Source: Streptomyces sp. NBC_01446
GTDB taxonomy: Bacteria; Actinomycetota; Actinomycetes; Streptomycetales; Streptomycetaceae
DNA length: 64,000 nt
Assembly (NCBI RefSeq): GCF_026340095.1
Contig: NZ_JAPEPO010000001.1
Span: 3,812,501-3,876,500, forward strand
Direction: 5' to 3'
Shown: piece by piece, positions 57,569-64,000 of the stretch
Layout of the letters: every line of letters starts with the position of its first letter
Position numbering within the stretch: the stretch's first letter is position 1
Made by a program: the position numbers and the translations under genes
Notes under the pieces: generated by a model
Told to the model about the DNA's origin: nothing
The model's database searches: none
Seen by the model: the letters and a program-made list of their open reading frames with translations, nothing else

Positions 57569-60500
57569 ACCGGTCGCCCTCCCACGGCGGCGTGGCGGGT
57601 GACGGTATCGGGCCGGGTGCCGCATCGCTGGCCGAGGCGTCCCCACAGCCGCACTGGTACGAGGCGGGCGAGGTCCTGTGGCTCGCCGCGCAGCGCTGGC
57701 TGCGGCTGAAGGACGCCCAGCGCGGCAGGCCACGGCCGGGCCGGCCGGTCGAGCTGCCCGAAGCGCCCGAGGGGGAACGCCCGCGCCCCGAGGACCTGGA
57801 CGCCCCCGTGCCGGAGGTCACGGAGGAACCCGTAGAGCAGCCCGCACCCCTGACCGGGCCGCCGACGCCGGAAACGGATCCCGGCGGCCATGTTGACTCG
57901 CTCCTCATGAGCCTCGGGAACGGCTTCGCGCTCGACCGCTCGCGGGAGATCGAGAAGGCGCTGAATCCGCTGAAGCGGCGCATCGCCTCCCGGAGCCAGG
58001 TCTTCCTGAACGAGGAGGCCACCGCCGAGCTGCACGCCGAGACCGGCATGTGGCTGCCCCAGCTGGAGCCGGATCAGGAGCGCTGGCTGACCGTGACGCT
58101 CCTGGTGGACTCGGGCGACTCGATGCGGCTGTGGTCGCACACCGCGCAACGCCTCGCCGAGACCCTGCACTGCTCGGGCGCCTTCCGTGACGTACGGACC
58201 GTGCGCTGGCAGGAGGACGGCTCCGGCGGCGAGGTCGCCGGCGGCACCGACGGCCGGCATCTGGTCCTCGTCCTCACCGATCTGCACGCCGACCACTGGG
58301 GCGACGGCAGCGCCCGGCGCAGGCTCGCCCGGTGGGCCCGCACGATGCCCGTCGCGATCGTCCATGTGCTGCCCGAGCACGTCTGGGCGAGGGCGGGCAC
58401 GCAGACCAGCAGCCTCCTGCTGACCAGCCCGCGCCCCGCGTCCCCCAACAGCACCTGGACCGCCGAGCCCGTGGGCCTGGTCATGCCCACCGCCGACCTC
58501 TCGGAGGCCGACGCGTGCGACGGGGTCCGGCTGCCCGTGGTGACGCTGACCCCCGAAGGGATCGGCGGCCTCGCCCGCTTCCTCGCGCACGACGGCAAGG
58601 GCGGCTACACCGTGCGCGTCCTGGACCGGACGCCGGGCGACGAGACCGCCGTCGCGCGCAGGCCCGCCGCCACGCTGCCCGCCGACGTCCAGGTCAAGAC
58701 CGTGCGGGCCCAGCTCTCCCCCACCGCCTACCACCTGGCCCGCCTCTCCGCGGCCGTCCCGCTCAACCTCGACGTGCTGCGCCTGCTCCAGGAGGGGCTG
58801 ATCCCCGGGGCGCGGAACTGGCACGTGGCGGAACTGCTCCTGAGCGGGCTGCTGCGACGCACGGAGGCCGAGCCCGGCGAGAGTGCCGGGCCGGGCGTCG
58901 AGCTCGAATTCGGCGACGGCGTGCGGCGGGAGCTGCTCTCGGACGGGACGCGCGGCGAGACGGCCCGCGCGCTGATGCTCGCCTTGGACCATTTGGCGGT
59001 CGCCGTACCGGCGTACGGGGAAGGCGTCGCCCTTCTGCGCGAGCCGGATCGCGCGCGGAGTATCTCCATGGAAGGTTTACGGCCATGGATTTCGTCTATT
59101 CTGCCCGCTTTCGCGGCCATGGCCGGACCACATGCCACCGCCGCCAGAGAGCTTGAGGCACGCCTCGACGAACCTCCACCTCCGGTGGCCACAGCCTCCG
59201 GGGAACCCAGTCAGTCAGGCGGTGGGGCCGAGCCCACCGCCCCGCCGGACACCGGCAACGAAGAAGGGGTCGAAGAAGTGAGCGGCTTGCAGTCCACCCA
59301 GGCCGGGTCAAGGGGTGACGCGCTGCAGAAGCCGCCCCCCGTCTGGGGCAACGTCCCTCCCCGGAACCGTGCCTTCACCGGCCGCGTCCAGCTCCTGGAC
59401 GACCTGCACCGCAGGCTCCAGGAAGGAACCACGGCGGTACTCCCCGAGGCGCTCCAGGGCATGGGCGGCGTCGGGAAGTCCCAGCTCGCGGTCGAGTACG
59501 TGTACCGGCATCTGCACGAGTACCAGATCGTGTGGTGGATCCCCGCCGAACAGCCGCAGCAGATCCGGCAGTTCCTCGTCCAGCTGGCCAACCGGCTCGG
59601 TCTGAACGTCGGCAGCGGCGAGGCGAACACAGCGGTGCCGGCCGTCATCGAGGCCCTGCGCGTCGGCGAACCGTTCAAGAACTGGCTCCTCATCTTCGAC
59701 AACGCGGAAGACCCGGAATCCGTACGGGAGTTCTTCCCGACCAACGGCCCGGGCCGCATCCTCGTCACCTCACGGAACTCGCAGTGGGCCTCGTCGGCGC
59801 GTCCCCTGGAGGTCGACGTGTTCACCCGCGAGGAAAGCCGTTCGCTGCTCCAGATGAGAGCACCGAACCTGGACAACGCGACCGCGGACCGGCTCGCCGA
59901 GACCCTCGGCGACCTGCCGCTCGGCATCGAGCAGGCCGCCGTATGGCTGGCCGAGACGGGCATGCCCGCGGACGAGTACCTGCGCATGTTCGAGCAGCAG
60001 GCCAACGAGCTGATGGTCAGCGACCCGCCGGTGGACTATCCGCTGTCCGTCGCCGCCGCCTGGAACGTGTCCCTGGACCGGCTGCGCAAGAACCACCCCG
60101 CGGCTCTTCAACTCCTGCAGTTGTGCGCCTTCTTCGCGCCCGAGCCGATCTCCCGGCGCCTGCTCACCGGCGTCCGAGACGCCCCCGTGCCCCCGGAGCT
60201 CAGTGCGGCGCTCAGTGACCCGATCCGGCTCGGCCGCGCCATCCGCGAGATCAACCGCTACGCGCTGGCGCGCATCAACCACAACACCAACACCATCCAG
60301 CTGCACCGCCTGGTCCAGCGGGTCCTCATCAACCAGATGGCGGAGCCGCTGAAGTCGCAGATGCGCGCCGGCGCCCACCGCCTGCTCGCCAGGGACGACG
60401 CCGGCGAGCCCAACAAGTCCCACCGGTGGCAGCAGTACGGCGACCTGCTGCCGCACGTCCTCAACAGCAGGGCCGTCGAGTCGACGGACCCGTGGGTGAG

Positions 60501-61815
60501 GCAACTCGTCCTGAACGAGGTCCAGTACATGTACTACTGGGGCGACCACCAGGGCTCCCTGGACCTGGCCAAGGAGACGTACGAAACCTGGCGAGCGGCC
60601 GACGGGGACAACGCCGAACACGTACTCACCGCAGCCAAGTTCTTCACCGACGCACTGCGCATCCTGGGCCGCTACTCGGAGGCGTACGAACTCGACCAGC
60701 GGACGCTGGCCGGCATGACCGAGGTCTTCGGCCCCGAGCACGAGTCGACGCTCGACATCACCAGCATGCTCGCCTGGGACCTGCGGCTGCGCGGCGACTT
60801 CCAGGCGGCACTCGAACTCGACCGGCACGCCTTCGAGACCTGCGAGCGCCTCTTCGGCCCCAACGACCCGTCGACCCTCCTCAGCGCCCACCGGCACGCG
60901 CTGAACCTGCGGTTCATCGGGCACTTCCGGGCGGCGCTCGCGCTCGACCGCATGACACACAGCCGCAAGGTCGCGGAGCTCGGTGAGAATGCGGCGTCGA
61001 CGCTGGGGACGATGGCGGCAGTGACGTTCGACCTCCAAGAGGGCGGCGAGTACCTGGCGGCCCGCGACCAGGCGCGTGACGTCGAGGAGCGCTTCCGCAA
61101 CACCGTCGGCGACACCCACCCGAACACGATCTCCGCGCTCCGGGTCCTGTCGGTGGCCGAACGGCGCGCCGGCCAGCACGCCCTGGCGCTGGAGCTCTCG
61201 GGCCGGGCCCTCGCCATGTTCCGCACCCGATACGGAGATCTGTACCCGCACACGGTGAACGCGCTGGCCTCGCACGCCATCGACGTACGGCACAGCGGCG
61301 ACCTCACCCGGGCACTCGAACTCGGACAGGAGGGGTACGAGGGGTACGAGGCGCTGCTCGGCCCGCGGCATCCGCACACCGTCGCGGGACGCGTCAACCA
61401 CGCGATCTGTCTGCGCCTGGCCGGGCGGACCGAGGAGGCCCGCACGAGAAACGTGGACTCGAGGGAGAAGCTGATCGAGCTGATCGGCGAGGCCCACCCC
61501 AACACCCTTGCCTGCACCGCGAATCTCGTCGCCGACCTGTTCGAACTCGGCGAGATGCAGGCGTCGGTGGAGCTCGCCACGACGGCGCTCGACCTGTGCC
61601 GCACCAAGCTCGGCGAGGACCACCCCATCACCCTCGCCACGGCGCTCAACCTGTCGCTCGGGCTGCGGCAATTGCGGCGTGACGACGAGGCGGACGAGCT
61701 GTACGCCGACACGGCCGAGCGCTATGGGCGCACCCTGGGCGAGGACCACCCGGCGACGTCGGCGGCCGCCGACGGCAGGCCCGCGAACTGCGACATCGAC
61801 CCGCTGCTGATGTGA
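57565..61815 (+). CDS. vWA-like / NB-ARC / TPR fusion protein (FxsT-like)
   Basis: A 1416-residue multidomain protein. Residues 1-125: Pro/Glu-rich lead with a WLRLKDAQRGRPRPGRP segment. About 130-500: a vWA-like domain, LLVDSGDSMRLW with a degenerate MIDAS (D182-S-G-D-S186) and VLVLTDLHADHW (D239), plus a helical region. About 590-860: NB-ARC NTPase with P-loop GMGGVGKSQ (K638), Walker B LLIFDNAEDP (D712), RILVTSRN and DLPLGIEQAA. About 980-1400: some nine 42-residue TPR units (HPxTLxxxxNLAxxLxxxG type). This layout matches the TPR component of FxSxx-COOH loci and the vWA protein of ternary systems. Codon 505 is TTA (59077-59079). The start overlaps the MoxR stop (ATGA). Confidence 0.85.
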   Translation: MNRSPSHGGVAGDGIGPGAASLAEASPQPHWYEAGEVLWLAAQRWLRLKDAQRGRPRPGRPVELPEAPEGERPRPEDLDAPVPEVTEEPVEQPAPLTGPPTPETDPGGHVDSLLMSLGNGFALDRSREIEKALNPLKRRIASRSQVFLNEEATAELHAETGMWLPQLEPDQERWLTVTLLVDSGDSMRLWSHTAQRLAETLHCSGAFRDVRTVRWQEDGSGGEVAGGTDGRHLVLVLTDLHADHWGDGSARRRLARWARTMPVAIVHVLPEHVWARAGTQTSSLLLTSPRPASPNSTWTAEPVGLVMPTADLSEADACDGVRLPVVTLTPEGIGGLARFLAHDGKGGYTVRVLDRTPGDETAVARRPAATLPADVQVKTVRAQLSPTAYHLARLSAAVPLNLDVLRLLQEGLIPGARNWHVAELLLSGLLRRTEAEPGESAGPGVELEFGDGVRRELLSDGTRGETARALMLALDHLAVAVPAYGEGVALLREPDRARSISMEGLRPWISSILPAFAAMAGPHATAARELEARLDEPPPPVATASGEPSQSGGGAEPTAPPDTGNEEGVEEVSGLQSTQAGSRGDALQKPPPVWGNVPPRNRAFTGRVQLLDDLHRRLQEGTTAVLPEALQGMGGVGKSQLAVEYVYRHLHEYQIVWWIPAEQPQQIRQFLVQLANRLGLNVGSGEANTAVPAVIEALRVGEPFKNWLLIFDNAEDPESVREFFPTNGPGRILVTSRNSQWASSARPLEVDVFTREESRSLLQMRAPNLDNATADRLAETLGDLPLGIEQAAVWLAETGMPADEYLRMFEQQANELMVSDPPVDYPLSVAAAWNVSLDRLRKNHPAALQLLQLCAFFAPEPISRRLLTGVRDAPVPPELSAALSDPIRLGRAIREINRYALARINHNTNTIQLHRLVQRVLINQMAEPLKSQMRAGAHRLLARDDAGEPNKSHRWQQYGDLLPHVLNSRAVESTDPWVRQLVLNEVQYMYYWGDHQGSLDLAKETYETWRAADGDNAEHVLTAAKFFTDALRILGRYSEAYELDQRTLAGMTEVFGPEHESTLDITSMLAWDLRLRGDFQAALELDRHAFETCERLFGPNDPSTLLSAHRHALNLRFIGHFRAALALDRMTHSRKVAELGENAASTLGTMAAVTFDLQEGGEYLAARDQARDVEERFRNTVGDTHPNTISALRVLSVAERRAGQHALALELSGRALAMFRTRYGDLYPHTVNALASHAIDVRHSGDLTRALELGQEGYEGYEALLGPRHPHTVAGRVNHAICLRLAGRTEEARTRNVDSREKLIELIGEAHPNTLACTANLVADLFELGEMQASVELATTALDLCRTKLGEDHPITLATALNLSLGLRQLRRDDEADELYADTAERYGRTLGEDHPATSAAADGRPANCDIDPLLM

Positions 61816-61832
61816 CGCCGGCTGTATCGATC

Positions 61833-61866
61833 TGCCCCCGTCCTGGCCCTGTCCGGGGCGGGGTCA
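61833..61866. terminator. imperfect hairpin between convergent vWA/NB-ARC and HExxH genes
   Basis: CTGCCCCCG and CCGGGGCGGGGTCAG pair imperfectly around TCCTGGCCCTGT in the 48-base gap between convergent genes. The stem is GC-rich, interrupted, and slightly overlaps the HExxH stop, so a terminator role is plausible but weak. Confidence 0.45.
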
Positions 61867-63765
61867 GCGCTGTGGCACGTCCGTCGCGGGCCGTGAGGTG
61901 AGCCCGGGGATCCGCGCCGTCCAGCGGGCCAGTTCCAGCGGGTCGGGCGTCCGCGCGCCGCGGGCCCGCTCCTCCAGGGCGAGCGCCCGCACCAGCTCAG
62001 GGCGGTGCAGCAGGGCCGTGGCGGGGGCGCCCTCGCCGGACGCCTCCAGGGCGAGGCCGAGACCGACCCAGGCCGGGCGGGTGCCGGGCGATCCGGTCAG
62101 GACGGCGCGGTAGCGGTCCACCGCGCGCGCCGCGTTCGCCGGCCCGCCACGCAGGAGGCACATGTCCGCTTCGAGGAGGTCCGGAGACCGTTCGATGCCG
62201 GAGAGCCGCGCACGGGTGTCCGGAGTGAACGTTCCTGCGTCGGCGAGGTGCAACCGCCTCAGTTCACAACGGAGTTCGGGCAGACGCGGCGGCGCGTCCG
62301 CGCGCAACCGGGACGGCGGGGCAGTCGCCTCTTCTCCGGGACCGCCGCCGAGCCGGCGGTCGGTGAGCAGGCGGGTGGCGGCCGGGGCGGGCTCGAGATT
62401 GTGGCTGCACCACGTACCCCGCAGATCGGCGAGTTCGGCTTCCGCCAGGGCGAGGGCCTCGGCCGGTACCTCGTCATCGGCCCACGGGGCGGCCTGGCGC
62501 GCCATCCCGTCGACGAATCGGCGGCCCCAGGGGGTGAGCCCGGGTTGGGCGACCAGCGTGCGCAGGGCAATGGCCACCGCCTCGCGCCACACGGCGAACT
62601 CGAAGTGCGCGAGGACGGCACGTGGGCCGGTCAGGGCGTGCCGTTCGGCGCGCCAGAAGTCGGCGACGCCGGTGAACGCGTACGTGCCGTGCAGCAGGCC
62701 CCACGGCGGACGCGGGTCGGTGCGCCAGGGCGCGTAGAACAGCGTGTCCTGCAGAGGCCCTCGCGCCGCCCTGTCGACGAGCTGGATCTGGTGGCTCAGA
62801 CCGTTGAGCACGGAGTGCCGTGACTCGTGGACGAGGGTGACCGCGAAGTCGACGGCGTCGCGTGGCAGGGAGACCAGGGCGCTGCCGAACGCCTCGGCGT
62901 ACGAGGCGCTGGCGGTGCGGAAGCGGGGCATGCCCGGCAGCGGCACGAGCGAGTTCAGGACGAGCGGCACCGTGCGGGCCGCGTCCGGGTGACGGGCCCC
63001 GAGCAGGCGCGCCGCGTCGTGCAGATGCCGCTGCCAGGTGTCCGACTCTCCGTCCGTGAGCGGGGCCGGAGGCAGCCAGGGGGACCGGAAGTCGCGGTAG
63101 GGGTCGGCGTCGTCCAGGAGGACCGATGGGTCCGGCTCGCTCGGGGTCCAGCTCAGCAGGCGGGCAGGATGCCAGCCGGAGGCGGGCAGGTGCGGGGCTG
63201 CGGGCAGTTCGACGGCGTGCGGGCCGAGCGTGACACGGGCCGCGCCGCACCCGTCCGTCTCCAGCGTGGCGACGTCGTGGTCGCCGGGGGCATCGTCCAG
63301 AACGGCGTGCCCGACCGTCGGCAGGATCACCTTGCCCTCCCACGCGGGTACGCGGACGCACGCGGGAAGTCCTGCCCGCAGGGCGGCCGCCGCGGCGAGT
63401 GCGTGCGCGTAGCCCGCCTCCCGCCACAAGGGGGGCTCGCCGGACCGGGGCCCGGCGCCGGCCCGGAGCCGCCCCAGCAGGCGGACCGCCCAGACGCCGA
63501 CCGGCGGGTGCCCGAGCACGCTCGCCACCGCCCGCGGATCGAGGGCCTCCGCGCGGACCAGCAGCTCGAAGGCGTGCGCCAGTGGGGGCAGCGGCCCTTC
63601 GCCCTCGTCCGTCCCGCGATCCGCCTCCGCGGCGGCCAGGGCTCGCAGCATGAGCATGCGGCGGCTGCGTTCCGCCGCCGCGACACGGGCCCCGGTGGGT
63701 TCGCCGACGCGGCCGACGGCGATGGCCTCCAGGTCGTCGACCGGCACGTGGTGCCGTGTCAGCAC
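61864..63765 (-). CDS. HExxH-motif putative peptide-modification protein
   Basis: The 633-residue protein contains AVTLVHESRHSVLNGLSH, with H313-E-S-R-H317 as an HExxH site, inside a region (about 270-480) that reads ALVSLPRDAVDFAVTLVHE, then YAPWRTDPRPPWGLLHGTYAFTGV and FEFAVWREAVAIALRTL. This is the domain described with FxsB radical SAM enzymes and called HExxH-type peptide modification, later aKG-dependent beta-hydroxylase in related enzymes; a metalloprotease is the alternative. The N-terminal 250 residues are helical and the C-terminal 120 are TPR-like. GTG at 63765 overlaps the upstream stop by seven bases (GTGCTGA) and is preferred over ATG at 63804. No good ribosome-binding site: coupled translation. 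Confidence 0.75.
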   Translation of the reverse strand: MLTRHHVPVDDLEAIAVGRVGEPTGARVAAAERSRRMLMLRALAAAEADRGTDEGEGPLPPLAHAFELLVRAEALDPRAVASVLGHPPVGVWAVRLLGRLRAGAGPRSGEPPLWREAGYAHALAAAAALRAGLPACVRVPAWEGKVILPTVGHAVLDDAPGDHDVATLETDGCGAARVTLGPHAVELPAAPHLPASGWHPARLLSWTPSEPDPSVLLDDADPYRDFRSPWLPPAPLTDGESDTWQRHLHDAARLLGARHPDAARTVPLVLNSLVPLPGMPRFRTASASYAEAFGSALVSLPRDAVDFAVTLVHESRHSVLNGLSHQIQLVDRAARGPLQDTLFYAPWRTDPRPPWGLLHGTYAFTGVADFWRAERHALTGPRAVLAHFEFAVWREAVAIALRTLVAQPGLTPWGRRFVDGMARQAAPWADDEVPAEALALAEAELADLRGTWCSHNLEPAPAATRLLTDRRLGGGPGEEATAPPSRLRADAPPRLPELRCELRRLHLADAGTFTPDTRARLSGIERSPDLLEADMCLLRGGPANAARAVDRYRAVLTGSPGTRPAWVGLGLALEASGEGAPATALLHRPELVRALALEERARGARTPDPLELARWTARIPGLTSRPATDVPQR

Positions 63766-64000
63766 GGCAGGGCAGGCCGGTCGGGCCCGTCGGATCCGTC
63801 GCATGGGGATGCCGGGCCAGACGGGACGGGCGGCCCGTGTTCGTGCCGTGGCTCCTGAGGCACCGTGCCGCTGTGCCGTCTAGCGCTGAGGTAGGGGTTG
63901 TCTTGGCCGCCGCCGTCGCCGACCTGCCCGACGGCATCCTCGCTCAGATGCTCGAGCAGCGTGTGCTGCGCTTCCGCCACCAGCGGGTCCCTCAGTGCCA
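63759..64000 (-). CDS. C-terminal part of an upstream gene, truncated by the window edge
   Basis: The last 80 codons read ALRDPLVAEAQHTLLEHLSED, AVGQVGDGGGQDNPYLSARRH, and a Pro/Gly/Ser-rich tail ending SDGPDRPALPC. Third positions are strongly GC, unlike the other two minus-strand frames, and the stop overlaps the HExxH gene GTG by seven bases, so it is real and in the same operon. No motif identifies it: no SPASM cysteines and no C-terminal FxSxx signature. An internal GTG at 63980 exists but the frame is open to the edge. It could be the FxSxx-system radical SAM or TIR-like component, but this cannot be decided here. Confidence 0.55.
   Translation of the reverse strand, partial: ALRDPLVAEAQHTLLEHLSEDAVGQVGDGGGQDNPYLSARRHSGTVPQEPRHEHGPPVPSGPASPCDGSDGPDRPALPC

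Noticed and set aside
63759..63980. A possible FxsA-like precursor peptide at the right edge
   Set aside because: It does not end in F-x-S-x-x and its frame is open beyond the window edge, so it is better read as the end of a longer gene.
1..64000. Insertion sequences, integrases, attachment sites, CRISPR arrays or tRNA genes
   Set aside because: No transposase, integrase or Cas motif, no spaced direct-repeat array and no cloverleaf-like sequence was seen; the only mobile-like sequence is the short repeat in kynU.

Overview
The DNA is very GC-rich, uses many GTG starts and shows strong third-position GC bias. It carries a chaplin, a melC1-melC2 tyrosinase pair, a promoter of the sigma-BldN type and a few TTA codons. 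Together these point to a Streptomyces chromosome. Most of the window is core-region sequence: asd-ask-recR-ybaB, purA, fba-pyrE and the kynurenine genes. No rRNA, tRNA, CRISPR array, phage or insertion sequence was seen.

Layout. 0-4 kb: a VKOR-family membrane protein, a secreted protein, the tyrosinase pair, a short chaplin with a BldN-like promoter, and a scar made of the tail of a PP2C phosphatase facing the tail of a flotillin. 4-8 kb: a PAP2 phosphatase-DedA operon divergent from a BlaI repressor and BlaR-like protease pair, then a secreted M64 peptidase. 8-14.5 kb: an HTH-TPR regulator, an S9 peptidase, a SURF1 protein, and a sigma factor with a membrane partner. 14.8-20 kb: asd-ask, DUF5063-recR and ybaB, then a SLATT protein. 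20-27.8 kb: a fused glycosyltransferase, a GntR regulator, a class III aminotransferase, a VTC-domain protein, and a DJ-1/MarR pair behind a 24-bp perfect palindrome. 27.9-33.9 kb: a transmembrane Ser/Thr kinase, a membrane-anchored PstS-like protein, purA and a degenerate diacylglycerol-kinase-like protein. 33.9-39.2 kb: an ABC exporter with a divergent GbsR/MarR regulator, and a two-component system whose regulator start is tandemly duplicated. 39.3-47.5 kb: tryptophan-to-kynurenine catabolism (a candidate formamidase, kynU, tdo), then DUF3151, a MalY/PatB lyase, fba, pyrE and an aldose epimerase. 47.5-54.6 kb: an SRPBCC protein, a membrane aminopropyltransferase, DUF2617, a Cys/Gly-repeat mini-protein, a glycine-rich Ig/RTX secreted protein and an aminotransferase.

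The most striking region is 54.8-64 kb. Three tightly spaced plus-strand genes encode an effector-associated-domain/VMAP-C-like protein, a MoxR-type AAA+ ATPase, and a 1416-residue protein joining a vWA-like domain, an NB-ARC NTPase and TPR repeats. This matches the vWA-MoxR-VMAP ternary arrangement proposed for NTP-dependent conflict systems. It also resembles the TPR component of FxSxx-COOH loci. Convergent to it lies a gene with an HExxH peptide-modification-like domain, which overlaps an upstream gene that runs off the window. Two of the three plus-strand genes contain a TTA codon, which suggests bldA control.

Functional assignments rest on motif reading and family knowledge only; no database search was run. 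Starts were chosen from ribosome-binding sites and gene overlaps, and doubtful ones are flagged.
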